This document shows positions 16,237 to 26,171 of a stretch of DNA of 35,382 bases, piece after piece (within the stretch, counting starts at the first letter, position 1; every line of letters begins with the position of its first letter). The notes beneath the pieces are model-generated. The model was not told the origin of the DNA. It did no database searches and worked only from the letters and a program-made list of their open reading frames with translations. The stretch is taken from NCBI GenBank assembly GCA_016928975.1, contig JAFGJR010000334.1, forward strand, positions 1 to 35,382, in the 5' to 3' direction. This DNA is from Sedimentisphaerales bacterium (GTDB lineage Bacteria; Planctomycetota; Phycisphaerae; Sedimentisphaerales; SG8-4). The position numbers and the translations under genes were made by a program.

Positions 16237-18348
16237 TCACTGCCGAAGTAGCATCGTCAGAAGCTGCTCAAGGCACAACATGGCAATCGCCGCCAACAGG
16301 AGGTAGTGCCACAAGGGTCTTCCCTCCAGGAGGGCCCCGATCTCCGCCGCATCGGCACTTGCCAGGAACGTCGCACTCGGGCTCTTCCCGGCCAGAGCTT
16401 TCAGTTGAGCGGTATCGAGTCTCTCCAGGTTGCTCTCCAGTGGGTCTACATTGACAGCGACGGCCCCCGCCACCCTACCGGCCACATGAACCTGATAGAA
16501 GCCGCACGCACGCGTCTTCGGGAAGAAGACCGCCGTGCCGCCCTGGCCCTTGTCCAGATTACCCTCGATGGTCTCGCCGGCAGGGTCCTTGAATACAACA
16601 GTGTCCCCGTCGGCCGCGGGTGCAATTGTCGTAAAACAGGGCTCACCGACGAGGAATGCATTGCGGCGGCCGGCGCTCGGCCGCAGTCCCTTGACGATCT
16701 CATGAATGAGCGGCACGAACAGCGTGTGCCGGGCCAGATCGCTGTGGCGGAGCGAACAACTGAAGTTGCACAGCAAGAGCGTGCCGCCACCCACGATCGT
16801 CTGCGCCATGGCGATGTTGCCATCGTCGTATTGCAGGAGAACCTGACCTTTCTGTTTGACTCGCTCGGTGCTGAAGAACCTCTGGAACCTGATCTCGCCC
16901 AGTTCGGGAGTCTCCCTGAACTTGCGCAGGATGTCGCTGTCGAAATTGCCCTGTGCCAGGCTGGCATGCCCGTCCTGCCGGGACAGGTCGATCTGGCCGG
17001 TAAGCTTGAAGGGAAGCGTCAGACTGCCCTGCGACCAGGCGGCAAGACGGTCGAGGTTCTGACTGCCGGTGGGACCTACGTGGAAATAGACGACGCTGCC
17101 GCCGTTCCCGAGATACTCCAGCAGGGCCAGTCCGCATGCCCTCGACAGTTCCTGGATATCCGACAGCACGACCACTTGCGCGGCGGACAGAACCGCCGTG
17201 CTCACCTGTCTGGAGGGGATGACTGTCGCAACCGCCGCTGCCTGGCGAGCCTCCTTGAACGGGTTGATCGCGTTCACCAGAAAGCGGGCGCCGCCTTGCT
17301 CGCCGGCCATGTCCTCGTCAGTGACCAGGAGTACGCCGATCTTCTCCTCTACCGGCAGGATGAAGCACCGTTGATTATCGATCTCCAGACCGTCTTCGGG
17401 GATGCGCACGCGACCCTGGTACCGGCCGCTTTGATGAAACCGCAGGTGAAAGCTGGTGGAGACCGTGGACTGCGGCTCCAGCTCAAGCTCCTGCTTGAAA
17501 CTCTCGCCCTCCTGAAATCGCATTTCGACGGGCAACCGGCGTGGCCGGTCGCTGAAGTTGGCCACCCTGCACACGATCTCGATGTTCTCGGAAACGGACG
17601 GGGAGCCCGGCCGCACGGCTACGTCCGTCACGGCACAGTTCTCCGCACGCTCCGGGCCAACCGGCACAAACACCAGATCAACGCCCGTCTCGATTCGGCT
17701 GAAGTCCACCGACGACCAGTTGGCCCTCTGAAAGTCGGAGATGAAGCAGATGTGTCTGCTGCCGGAGGCGCTCTTGAGCTGGCTGGCCGCCTCGGCAACC
17801 GCCGCCCCGATATTGGGACACTCCTGCCGGACCGAGGCGTTGCGGATGTCCCGTCGCAGCAGGAACAGGTTGTCGCTCGGCTCGTCGAACGAGCTGTTCG
17901 GGGTCGCCCCCATGAGGATCAGGTTGAAGCGGTCGGCCTTGCCGCAGTGATCGAGCAGAGCGCTGGCCGCCGCTTTGGCCTGCGCCCGGGGCGTGACGCC
18001 TGCGTACCGGTATTCCATGCTCGCCGAGACATCCATGAGGATCATTGTGGTCCGCCCGGCGCCCGGGTCTTGTTTTCGGCCGCTGCCTTGCATAAGGGAG
18101 GGCCGAAGGAACACAAGCAGGATCAGCAACAGCAAGGCGGTACGCACCAGCATCAGCAGGATATGCCGCAAATGGTACAGGCGGGATTGATGGGCCCGCG
18201 CGGCCAGCAGGAACCGCAGGGACGGGAAAGTCATGTTCTTCGGTGTGCGGCGCGTCAGAAGGTGAATCAGCAATGGCACGCCCAACGCGAGCGCCCCGAC
18301 AGCCAGAGCCGGATTGGCGAACAGGATGTCCCCTAAGAGAATCTGCAT
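16237..18348 (-). CDS. BatA-like aerotolerance-type membrane protein with VWA domain
   Basis: The 703-residue protein begins with the BatA N-terminal module (NPALAVGALALGVPLLIHLLTRR then FPSLRFL) and a second membrane segment at about 62-82. A VWA domain follows with MIDAS DVSAS (Asp106, Ser108, Ser110). A CARDB-like beta region and a GATase-like region follow (VVVLSDIQELS, YLGNGGSVVYFHVG). A terminal membrane helix is near residue 690. BatA proteins of Bacteroides were linked to oxygen tolerance, but the mechanism is not settled. The gene overlaps the DUF58 gene by 16 bases and ends 3 bases before the next VWA gene. The tight packing points to a single complex at the membrane driven by the MoxR ATPase. 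Confidence 0.9.
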   Translation of the reverse strand: MQILLGDILFANPALAVGALALGVPLLIHLLTRRTPKNMTFPSLRFLLAARAHQSRLYHLRHILLMLVRTALLLLILLVFLRPSLMQGSGRKQDPGAGRTTMILMDVSASMEYRYAGVTPRAQAKAAASALLDHCGKADRFNLILMGATPNSSFDEPSDNLFLLRRDIRNASVRQECPNIGAAVAEAASQLKSASGSRHICFISDFQRANWSSVDFSRIETGVDLVFVPVGPERAENCAVTDVAVRPGSPSVSENIEIVCRVANFSDRPRRLPVEMRFQEGESFKQELELEPQSTVSTSFHLRFHQSGRYQGRVRIPEDGLEIDNQRCFILPVEEKIGVLLVTDEDMAGEQGGARFLVNAINPFKEARQAAAVATVIPSRQVSTAVLSAAQVVVLSDIQELSRACGLALLEYLGNGGSVVYFHVGPTGSQNLDRLAAWSQGSLTLPFKLTGQIDLSRQDGHASLAQGNFDSDILRKFRETPELGEIRFQRFFSTERVKQKGQVLLQYDDGNIAMAQTIVGGGTLLLCNFSCSLRHSDLARHTLFVPLIHEIVKGLRPSAGRRNAFLVGEPCFTTIAPAADGDTVVFKDPAGETIEGNLDKGQGGTAVFFPKTRACGFYQVHVAGRVAGAVAVNVDPLESNLERLDTAQLKALAGKSPSATFLASADAAEIGALLEGRPLWHYLLLAAIAMLCLEQLLTMLLRQ

Positions 18349-19286
18349 CGCCGCCGCCTCTGGACGTATCCCTGCAAGGCCACCGGGTACGGAGTCGCCG
18401 TGCTCATCAATTCGTAGTCGATCCTTCGCGCCTCGGCCATTGACACGATCGTATCCATGTACTGTTGCAGCTCGCGGCTGTACATCTGCCGGATGTCGTC
18501 GGGGACGGACGTCAGCTTCTCGCCGGACTCCGAGTCGATGAAGTTCACGCTCGCCAGACTCGGCAATTCGAGCTCATGCTTGTGCAGAACGTGGAACAGC
18601 ACGATCTCAAAACTGCGGTGCAGGTACATGTCCAGCACGCCGAACAGCGCCTCCGGATCGTCCAGGAGGTCGGAGATCACGATGAGAATCCCCCGGCGTT
18701 TCAACAGCGAAGACGTCTGCTGCAAGACCTTTGAAATGCAAGTCTTGCGGCAGACCTTCTGCACTTGCAGCGCATGGAGGATCTGCTCAAAGTGGGTGAA
18801 CGCGCCTCCGGCGGGCACGTGCTGCTCGATCTCGGAGCCGAAGAGCGTCAGGCTTACGCGATCTCCCTGTTTGAGCAGCAGGTAGCTCAGTGCCGCGCCG
18901 AGGTAGCAGGCGTAATCGTACTTTGAGACATCGCCGGCCCCGAAGAACTTCTCATGCCACGAGCCGCCGAATGCCATCGAGGCACTGCAATCGACCAGCA
19001 GGTGACACGTCATGACCGTCTCCTGCTCGGACAGCTTGATCACGTAGCGGTCGGTCCGCCCGTAGGCCTTCCAGTCGATCTTGCGAATGTCGTCGCCGGG
19101 CAGGTACTCGCGGTAATCGGTGAATTCCTGGGAATGGCCTTTGAGCAACGATTTATGCTTGCCGGTGTAGGTGCCGTCGACGGACCCGCGGGCGGAAAAC
19201 GACAAATGCTTCAAGAACGCCAGCGTGGGCTCGTCGAGGTACTTGTGCGGTTGGCTCCGCAACGAGATATCCGCCGCCTGTCCCAT
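18333..19286 (-). CDS. DUF58 domain protein (MoxR-associated, VWA-like fold)
   Basis: This 317-residue soluble protein has the DUF58 signature at about 56-73 (TDYREYLPGDDIRKIDWK). A VWA-like core follows with DCSAS (Asp99, Ser101, Ser103), LLLKQGDRVSLTLFG and ILIVISDLLDDPE. No signal peptide or membrane segment is seen, so it is cytoplasmic. DUF58 genes nearly always lie next to moxR, as here: ATG 19286 starts one base after the moxR stop. The protein probably links the ATPase to its membrane VWA clients. It overlaps the BatA-like gene by 16 bases. Confidence 0.92.
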   Translation of the reverse strand: MGQAADISLRSQPHKYLDEPTLAFLKHLSFSARGSVDGTYTGKHKSLLKGHSQEFTDYREYLPGDDIRKIDWKAYGRTDRYVIKLSEQETVMTCHLLVDCSASMAFGGSWHEKFFGAGDVSKYDYACYLGAALSYLLLKQGDRVSLTLFGSEIEQHVPAGGAFTHFEQILHALQVQKVCRKTCISKVLQQTSSLLKRRGILIVISDLLDDPEALFGVLDMYLHRSFEIVLFHVLHKHELELPSLASVNFIDSESGEKLTSVPDDIRQMYSRELQQYMDTIVSMAEARRIDYELMSTATPYPVALQGYVQRRRRCRFS

Positions 19287-19287
19287 C

Positions 19288-20430
<1,143 letters not shown>

Positions 20431-20757
20431 CGGCAACTCCCCGTGGCCTGCACGGTCCATGATAGGCCATTGTAACACGCGCTAAGTGCTGTGCACCGCG
20501 CCATTTGCCCAATCTCCGCCAGGAAACAGCCCCCTCAAGCCCCAAACACGCCGCTATGGCCGTTCCCTGTACTAAGGACGCACGGCAAGCCCCCTTGTTA
20601 CAGGAGAAAATCCCCCGACGCCCATTGTCCGGCCAAATGCAGGTGTTTCTCAGTGAGGGTATGTGAGGAGCCACACGCCACACGGCGGGTGAATCGGACG
20701 GAGGAGCGACTGGGGGACACGCTGCGAGTGCCCAGCTTGCGCCATATACTTCTCTTT
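20431..20757. other. intergenic region upstream of moxR
   Basis: No gene is supported. The moxR promoter should lie here: on the minus strand TACAAT at about 20476-20471 is a fair -10, but I see no matching -35. No terminator with a clear T-run is visible for the Sel1/protease gene that ends at 20758, so read-through into the moxR operon is possible. Confidence 0.4.
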
Positions 20758-22137
20758 TCAGTAGCAGATGACCATTGCCAAAGCCTGCTTTGTTCTCTCT
20801 ATGAGAGCCGACCGGTCTACGCCTGCCTCGTCTTCGGCCTTGGATTCTGTGGGCAGATCCGCAATGCTGTCCAGGAAGGGCAGGACGAATGAGCTCTTCA
20901 CAGCATAGTTGATGTTCTGAGGGAGGATGCCCGAGGTGGCAAGTGTCGTCAGGTCATTCAGCCGGGCGTTCACCATTCCTATCACCTGCCCTCTTTCATC
21001 GAGTAGTGGGCCGCCGCTGTTGCCCGGTTGGACCGGGACACTGATTTGGAAGAACCGGGAATTGCCGCCGGGTCCGGACAGAGAACTGATCGAACCTTCG
21101 GTGTACTTCGGCTCGGTACCCTGCATACCCACGCGTGGAAAGCCCACGGTGAAGACCACATCCCCGGTCTTGACCGTGGCGCTGAAAACCAGCGTCAGAG
21201 AAGCAAATCCGCTGCCGTCGATTTTCAGAACAGCTATGTCCACGGCCTCATCCTTGAGAACGAGCTTTGCAGGATATGTCCTGCCGTTGTAGAGAACCTC
21301 AATCTTGGCAGCCTTTTCCACTGCATGACAGGCCGTGAGAATAAAACCATCGGGCGCGATCAGAAAGCCGGTGGCTGTGCTGCCTGCATTTTCCGGGCCT
21401 TGCTTGCCTTGTTTCGAGCGGCGTTCTATTTCGGCGATGAGTTTCTTGACTCGACGCTGGGCCTGTTGGTCGAGAAGGTCCTTTGCCCGACGTTGCGCCT
21501 CCTCAATCTGACTGGGGGTCATCTCCTTACGGAGGACTGCCTTGAGAGACTGAGTGTCATCGCCATTCATTCCTGCCAGTAGAACCCATTTGTAGGCTTC
21601 TGTGTAATCCTCAAGAACGCCTTTGCCTTCCCAATACATGAGGCCAAGGCGGAACTGAGCGCGCGCCAATCCCTGCTCAGCGGCCTTGGTGTACCATTTG
21701 ACGGCCTCCTTGTAGTCCTGAGGGACCCTTTGGCCCTCGAAGTACATGTCGCCAAGCAAGTTCTGAGAGTGCGCGTCTCCGTGCTCAGCGGCCTTCGTGT
21801 ACCATTTGACGGCCTCCCCGCAATCCTGCGGGACCCCTTTGCCCTCCCGATACATGTAGCCAAGGAGGTACTGAGCGGCTGCGTTTTCCTGCTCGGCGGC
21901 CTTCATGTACCATTTGACCGCCTCCTTGTAGTCCTGCGGGACCCCTTCGCCCTCTCTATACATGCAGGCAAGGAGGAACTGAGCGTCTGCCTCTCCCTGC
22001 TCGGCGGCCTTCGTGTACCGTTTGACGGCCTCGGAGTCATTGGCGTCCGTGGTTTTCGCCGCCTCCTGGACTGATAGCGCAAGACCTGTTGTCAGTAGAC
22101 AAGCGGCCAGCATGAATACGAGCTTTCGTCTCAACAT
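20758..22137 (-). CDS. exported Sel1-repeat / trypsin-like serine protease
   Basis: The 459-residue protein has a signal peptide (LVFMLAACLLTTGLALS). It then has four to five Sel1 repeats (about 36-190) with the pattern AVKWYTKAAEQG, AQ(F/Y)LLG, MYREGKGVPQDY. A charged linker follows, then an S1C/HtrA-like protease domain (about 250-425). The catalytic triad is complete: His271 (LTACHAVE), Asp300 (AVDIAVLKI) and Ser374 (QPGNSGGPLL). No PDZ domain is seen. Sel1 repeats bind proteins, so a periplasmic scaffolded protease is likely. ATG 22137 is preferred (AGGGG 5 bases upstream, clean signal peptide). The gene is divergent from the one-TM protein at 22527. Confidence 0.9.
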   Translation of the reverse strand: MLRRKLVFMLAACLLTTGLALSVQEAAKTTDANDSEAVKRYTKAAEQGEADAQFLLACMYREGEGVPQDYKEAVKWYMKAAEQENAAAQYLLGYMYREGKGVPQDCGEAVKWYTKAAEHGDAHSQNLLGDMYFEGQRVPQDYKEAVKWYTKAAEQGLARAQFRLGLMYWEGKGVLEDYTEAYKWVLLAGMNGDDTQSLKAVLRKEMTPSQIEEAQRRAKDLLDQQAQRRVKKLIAEIERRSKQGKQGPENAGSTATGFLIAPDGFILTACHAVEKAAKIEVLYNGRTYPAKLVLKDEAVDIAVLKIDGSGFASLTLVFSATVKTGDVVFTVGFPRVGMQGTEPKYTEGSISSLSGPGGNSRFFQISVPVQPGNSGGPLLDERGQVIGMVNARLNDLTTLATSGILPQNINYAVKSSFVLPFLDSIADLPTESKAEDEAGVDRSALIERTKQALAMVICY

Positions 22138-22526
22138 ATTCTCCCCTCTGCCGCAGCACATCCACTACGGCCCGATACAGTGGCCTCTACGATCTTCTCA
22201 CAGAGTCGCGCAGTCAATTGATGCAACCGGATTGTACAGTCTCCGCGATCCAAGACCAAGCGGAAATGCTTGACAGGCGCGCGAGTATCGGCAGAATGGC
22301 GCCCGTGAGAAACGTAGTATCCATTCGGCTATCATGCCCAAGACGCATATGGTCGGGTCAGCCAGGCCGCAAGGCCGGCTACGTCCACTACGAACGGTCA
22401 CAGCCCCGCCATATGCGATTCTTCTGTCACGGGGTCGCCTGGATAGGTGCGCCGTCGGAAATGCACCGGATGGCGTTCTCGGTGAGTGCCGATGAAGAGA
22501 GCATCCGCGCGACCGGGTGAGCGAGA
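22138..22526. other. divergent intergenic region
   Basis: This 389-base stretch separates the divergent protease and one-TM genes and should carry both promoters. Short open frames on both strands look like chance. No consensus promoter pair, operator palindrome or hairpin stands out by eye. Confidence 0.4.
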
Positions 22527-23333
22527 ATGCGGGATTACCCTGATATTCAGGATTTGGATCGACAGCGAAGGCTCGTTGCGTTCATGGACCGCACAGTCGA
22601 TGGAGATTCCGAGATGCCTGGTTCGCCCGATGCGAGTGAACACAAGGAAGTCCGCTTTCTGAGCACCTTGAGCGACAAGTTGGAGCGTTTTGCGCGCGAA
22701 GAGGTTACGCCTGAACATCTGGAGTACTATGCCTATTTCGATTGCGCCTGCTGCATGAGACTCCTGACCATCGAGTGCATGATGAAGGATGTTCTCCGGT
22801 GGCTGGGGTTTCACCGGCCCGACCTTTGCAGCGAAGTGACCGAGTTGTATCAGGCACTCACGGGTTCAGCAAAAGAGCATGACCGGAGCATGCGCGAGCT
22901 GCGGAATGCTCGACTTGACCCCGCGAGTGCCAATCCGCACACGGTAAAGCGCCATGCGGTAGCTCTGGCCAGGACGTTGCGTCACGTTGCGGCCCTGTTC
23001 ACAGCAGCGATGGCCCGGCCTGAGAACGACGTGCACAAGCCCAGTGAGAGAGTGAATCAGCGGGAGCAATCGGGCGAGAACAGTTGTGCTCCCATGAATG
23101 TCATCATTTCAGACTCCACCAATGTGACTGTGGAGGGCATCCACCAAACGCAGAATCTCGCGACGCGGATTCCCAGTTCTACTGCCAAAGACCCACGAAC
23201 GAGCCGGAAGAACAAGAAGAACATCAGGAGGACTATCTTCGTTCTTGTCGCCTTTCTTGCGAGCCTCCTTACCGCCCTGCAGGTTCTCTTTGGGTGGATA
23301 GGGAGCATCTGGCGCCTTGTGACAGGGAGATAG
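22527..23333 (+). CDS. hypothetical protein: helical N-terminus, short beta motif, C-terminal membrane segment
   Basis: I do not recognise the family. The 268-residue product has a mostly helical, Cys-containing region (40-165, including YFDCACCMRLLTIECMMK). A charged linker follows, then a Val/Ile/Asn-rich stretch at 190-207 (MNVIISDSTNVTVEGI) and a basic patch. One membrane segment lies at about 236-258 and a short tail follows. There is no signal peptide, so the N-terminal part is probably cytoplasmic and tail-anchored. The site upstream of ATG 22527 is weak (GGTGAG), so the start is not certain. Its divergent neighbour is the Sel1/trypsin-like protease. A signalling or defence adaptor is conceivable but only speculation. 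Confidence 0.7.
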   Translation: MRDYPDIQDLDRQRRLVAFMDRTVDGDSEMPGSPDASEHKEVRFLSTLSDKLERFAREEVTPEHLEYYAYFDCACCMRLLTIECMMKDVLRWLGFHRPDLCSEVTELYQALTGSAKEHDRSMRELRNARLDPASANPHTVKRHAVALARTLRHVAALFTAAMARPENDVHKPSERVNQREQSGENSCAPMNVIISDSTNVTVEGIHQTQNLATRIPSSTAKDPRTSRKNKKNIRRTIFVLVAFLASLLTALQVLFGWIGSIWRLVTGR

Positions 23334-23474
23334 CGCCACTAATGGGGGCGAGGGCGTTCGCGATCTTCACCTCGAACGGGATGCCCCGGTGCAAGACGAC
23401 TTGACGAAGAAACACACAGATGCAACCCCCATAAAGAAAGAGCCACGTTCTTGATGGCAAAAACGCGGTTTTTG

Positions 23475-23548
23475 ATGCGCCTGGAGGGACTCGAACCCCC
23501 AACCCTCAGCTCCGTAGGCTGATGCTCTATCCAATTGAGCTACAGGCG
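23475..23548 (-). tRNA. tRNA-Arg (anticodon ACG)
   Basis: The minus strand folds as a full cloverleaf of 74 bases. The 7-bp acceptor stem is GCGCCTG/CAGGCGC (23548-23542 with 23482-23476) and the discriminator base is A. The D arm is TAGCTCAATTGGATAGAGC. The anticodon stem TCAGC/GCTGA encloses the loop CTACGGA with anticodon ACG, and the T arm contains GGTTCGAGTCC. CCA is not encoded. A34 would be edited to inosine to read CGU, CGC and CGA. Confidence 0.96.
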
Positions 23549-23899
23549 CTCGTAACGTCTTGAGTGTACTCCCCTATCCGTAGCGTGTCAATCAGGGTTT
23601 TTTTGCCTGCGAATCCGGCTTTCTCGAACCGTCCTGAAAAAAAGTCATCAGACAACAGAAAAGGCCGTTACGTTACACTTCGGCCACGGCACTCCTATAC
23701 GGACACCGATGAAAAAGCAATCGGCAATAAGATGTCAGAAGGTGGTGGAACCGATGATTCTCAACGAAACCCAGGTTAATAGCCTTTCCAACATAACCCG
23801 AGCGATACCCAGGTCAGGTTCCAGATCCCAACCTACAGCCAAACCGCTATCGCTTCACTAAAGACGGCAGCTCTCTATCACCTGCCTCCACCAAGTCGA
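23549..23899. other. gene-poor region between PHP gene and tRNA
   Basis: The composition is more AT-rich than the surroundings and short frames on both strands lack protein-like character. The tRNA-Arg promoter should lie in the right-hand vicinity of 23549-23600. I see no conserved RNA fold other than the hairpin at 23900-23923. Confidence 0.4.
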
Positions 23900-23934
23900 G
23901 CCTCGTTTCCTGCGAAACGGGGCTTGATTATTTT
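23900..23934 (+). terminator. stem-loop followed by T-rich stretch next to the PHP gene end
   Basis: GCCTCGTTTC (23900-23909) pairs with GAAACGGGGC (23914-23923) around the loop CTGC, with one G-T pair. It is followed on the plus strand by TTGATTATTTT. The orientation suits a plus-strand transcript. On the minus strand it lies just after the PHP stop but without a T-run, so it may simply stabilise the PHP mRNA end. Confidence 0.45.
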
Positions 23935-25061
23935 CATTGGCGGGCCACATCCACGTCGATATTGACCGTCACCTGGCCCGGTACGGTGAAGCTGACCGGC
24001 AAGCCCTTGCCGGGAGCGACCAGGAAGTTCTGCACGATATATGACAATTCCGTAGGGGATTCGACGGTTTTCACTTTGAGCTTGAACAGTGCCTTTCCGC
24101 CGGCCGGCACCACGAGCTCCTTGGGGCCGACTTTGCCCGACCTCTGTAGCTTGAGACTGATATCACAGTCGTTCTCCAGGGCAAATCGGACGGTGTCCTC
24201 CCCCTCGTAGTCGATGTCGCAGACCGCCACCGCCTTCTCATAGATCGCCTGGAGGTATTCTCGCTTGCCGATGAGTTGGTCGTTGTACCAGACCACAGTC
24301 CGGCCACTCAGCAATGCCTCTTTGACAGCCTCCACGGTCTTGGCCTTGGCGAAGACCAGCGTCATGGGTCGATGACGCTCCGGGGTCGTCTCGTCCACCG
24401 GGCAGGGATCGTGGAGGTCGGAGTTGCCCATGAACGTCAGGTTCTTGTCGAGCGCCCACTGATGCGCCTCCGGGTAGTAGGTCAGGCCGTTGACGACCTC
24501 GATGCCATGCAGGTGCTTCTTCTCATACAACTGCGTGTGGATGTCGAACCACCCTTTCTTGTCCGGCTTCCAGCCCGGATGATTCCACCAGATGAACGCC
24601 CCCTGCTTGCCGGCGGCCGCCATGCAGTCCAGAAGCTCCTTCGTGTCCAGCGGCGTGACGTCTTCCAGGAAGATGGCATTGAAGTGGCCGGGCGGCGTCT
24701 CCCTCGTGATCTCCGCGCCGCGGACCAGGAGGATGCCGCGTTCCTTGGCCCGCGGCAGAGCGATCTCATAGGGGCGATTATGCTTCGTCGGGACATCGTC
24801 CTTGTGGGGCTGGTACTCGATGTGATCGGTGATCGAGATCACGTCCAGCCCTTCTCTCCAGGCCTCATCGACGCGCACTGTTGGCCAGACCAGGCCGTCG
24901 GAGAACACCGTGTGCATATGAAAGTCGCATTTCAGCGTCTTGTACCCGAGAATATCAGGGAGACGGATCTCCTGCCGAACCTGCGCCGAGAGCACGGCCA
25001 CATGAAGCAGGACAACGAGAACACCCAGGAGAGCACATCGCGGTTGCACCACTCGTTTCAT
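23934..25061 (-). CDS. exported PHP-domain metal-dependent phosphoesterase
   Basis: The 375-residue protein has a signal peptide (ALLGVLVVLLHVAVLSAQ). A PHP domain follows with its metal-binding motifs: DFHMHTVFSDG (His48, His50, Asp55), SITDH (Asp79, His80), GAEIT, NHPGW and the late NSDLHD. The last 110 residues are a beta-rich domain (DISLKLQRSGKVGP, VVPAGGKALFKLKVKT) as in secreted PHP proteins with Sb-PDE-like tails. PHP enzymes hydrolyse phosphate esters with two or three metal ions; the substrate outside the cytoplasm is not known. AAGGGG 6 bases upstream supports ATG 25061. No operon partner is evident. Confidence 0.88.
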   Translation of the reverse strand: MKRVVQPRCALLGVLVVLLHVAVLSAQVRQEIRLPDILGYKTLKCDFHMHTVFSDGLVWPTVRVDEAWREGLDVISITDHIEYQPHKDDVPTKHNRPYEIALPRAKERGILLVRGAEITRETPPGHFNAIFLEDVTPLDTKELLDCMAAAGKQGAFIWWNHPGWKPDKKGWFDIHTQLYEKKHLHGIEVVNGLTYYPEAHQWALDKNLTFMGNSDLHDPCPVDETTPERHRPMTLVFAKAKTVEAVKEALLSGRTVVWYNDQLIGKREYLQAIYEKAVAVCDIDYEGEDTVRFALENDCDISLKLQRSGKVGPKELVVPAGGKALFKLKVKTVESPTELSYIVQNFLVAPGKGLPVSFTVPGQVTVNIDVDVARQ

Positions 25062-25225
25062 CGACTACCCCTTTCTTCGTCTGAACCACACCCTGTCACA
25101 GCACCGTGCCCGTGTGCCGCGTGACTCGATCAATCACCGGCAATATAGCCGCCTCAGGTCGATCTGACAACTCCATCCCGCGAGAGGCTGCTCCGAATCA
25201 TCACGGGACATCAAACTGCCTCGGT

Positions 25226-25295
25226 GTCATTTCTGCGAAAGCAGGAATCCATCTGCGCCGGGGCATTCCTGGACCCCTGCTTTCGCAGGGGTGAC
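25226..25295. repeat. palindromic dispersed repeat (about 70 bp)
   Basis: CTGCGAAAGCAGG (25233-25245) is perfectly complementary to CCTGCTTTCGCAG (25276-25288), and the outer GTCAT/GTGAC ends (25226-25230, 25291-25295) also pair nearly. One strand translates as FLRKQESI and the other as TPAKAGVQ. From memory these are hallmarks of a very widespread family of small intergenic inverted repeats in bacteria. It lies just beyond the stop of the zinc-ribbon gene and may affect its mRNA end. Confidence 0.8.
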
Positions 25296-25309
25296 ATTGG
25301 TGGTGGCTA

Positions 25310-25810
25310 TCACGAGCGCTTGAACCACCGATCCGCCCAGTGTTGGAAGAACTCCACGGCGTTCGGGTCCTGCGCATTGCCGCCGACGGCGTGGACGCCC
25401 CAGGCGCCGCCTCCAAGAGCATAGTATCCGATCGCGCCACCGCCTATCGCGACCAGACCGATTGCCAGGCCGCCCAACGCCAGCAGGATGCCAATCGCTG
25501 CTCCGCCCAGGGCGATCAGGCCCACGGACAGCCCGCCGAAGCTCAGGAGGCCGCAGGAGACTCCGCCGAAGGTCAATCCACCCACGGCAATCGGACCGAC
25601 GGCCACGACGCCCTTGGCGATGCGGACCCTGCCCGTGGCAGGATCGATGCCCCGCCCTGCAACAACATGCACCAGGGGCAGTCCGAGAACCTCCCGCTCG
25701 GAGCGATACTCGTACCCGCACACCGCGCCCATCGAATACCCGCAGTGTGGACACATGATCGCCCGATCCGAGATCTCGCGATCACACTCCGGACAATGAA
25801 CCAGCGACAT
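25310..25810 (-). CDS. zinc-ribbon protein with glycine-rich short repeats
   Basis: The 166-residue protein begins with a zinc ribbon (Cys6, Cys9, Cys20, Cys23: CPEC and CPHC). A short beta region follows (about 30-60). Residues 65-145 are a run of small Gly/Ala/Ile/Leu/Val units (GGLSVGLIALGG, GGLAIGLVAIGG, GGGAIGYYALGG). These could pack as membrane hairpins or as a small beta-solenoid. The tail is polar and ends FFQHWADRWFKRS. AGG with a 6-7-base spacer supports ATG 25810. No enzyme motif is visible. Proteins with a zinc ribbon before a membrane-like part are common and mostly uncharacterised. Confidence 0.8.
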   Translation of the reverse strand: MSLVHCPECDREISDRAIMCPHCGYSMGAVCGYEYRSEREVLGLPLVHVVAGRGIDPATGRVRIAKGVVAVGPIAVGGLTFGGVSCGLLSFGGLSVGLIALGGAAIGILLALGGLAIGLVAIGGGAIGYYALGGGAWGVHAVGGNAQDPNAVEFFQHWADRWFKRS

Positions 25811-25842
25811 GGCATACCTCCCGGCAACATCTCGTCCTGATT

Positions 25843-25989
25843 GCCACCCATCGAGATCAGATGCGAACAGGTTCGCAGATACACTCGGCCGTCGGCCACG
25901 GCGAGTGTCGCGTGACGCTTCTCGCCGAGGGCGTTCACGGCCAGTAGATCATACGTGGGTCCGGCTTCGAGCACAACCGCGTTTCCACC
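25843..25989 (-). pseudogene. fragment of a PQQ-like beta-propeller protein (C-terminal blade)
   Basis: In one minus-strand frame about 49 residues read like the last blade of a PQQ-binding-like/outer-membrane quinoprotein: NAVVLEAGPTYDLLAVNAL followed by ATLAVADGRVYLRTCSHLI. The frame continues without a stop into unrelated sequence and nothing upstream resembles the rest of such a gene. It is best read as a relic left after deletion, between lexA and the zinc-ribbon gene. Confidence 0.55.
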
Positions 25990-26171
25990 TGTCATCCCCA
26001 GTGCTGCGTCCGCGTCGCCCGCTCGAGGACAGGTGGCTCCAGCATCACCCGTGCCCTGCGGACAGTATTGTCGCGAGAACCCCATCGTCTGCAAGCACAG
26101 TATCCCCGGCAGGTTTGGCTGCCCCGCCACAAGGGAATTGGATTGGCACACACTCCGCCCGATGTCACGAT

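Noticed and set aside
22218..22520. 100-codon plus-strand frame just before the one-TM gene
   Set aside because: No ribosome-binding site, mixed composition, no recognisable pattern; kept as intergenic.
23475..23548. tRNA-Arg as an integration site
   Set aside because: No duplicated 3' tRNA end, integrase gene or phage-like cargo is visible next to it.
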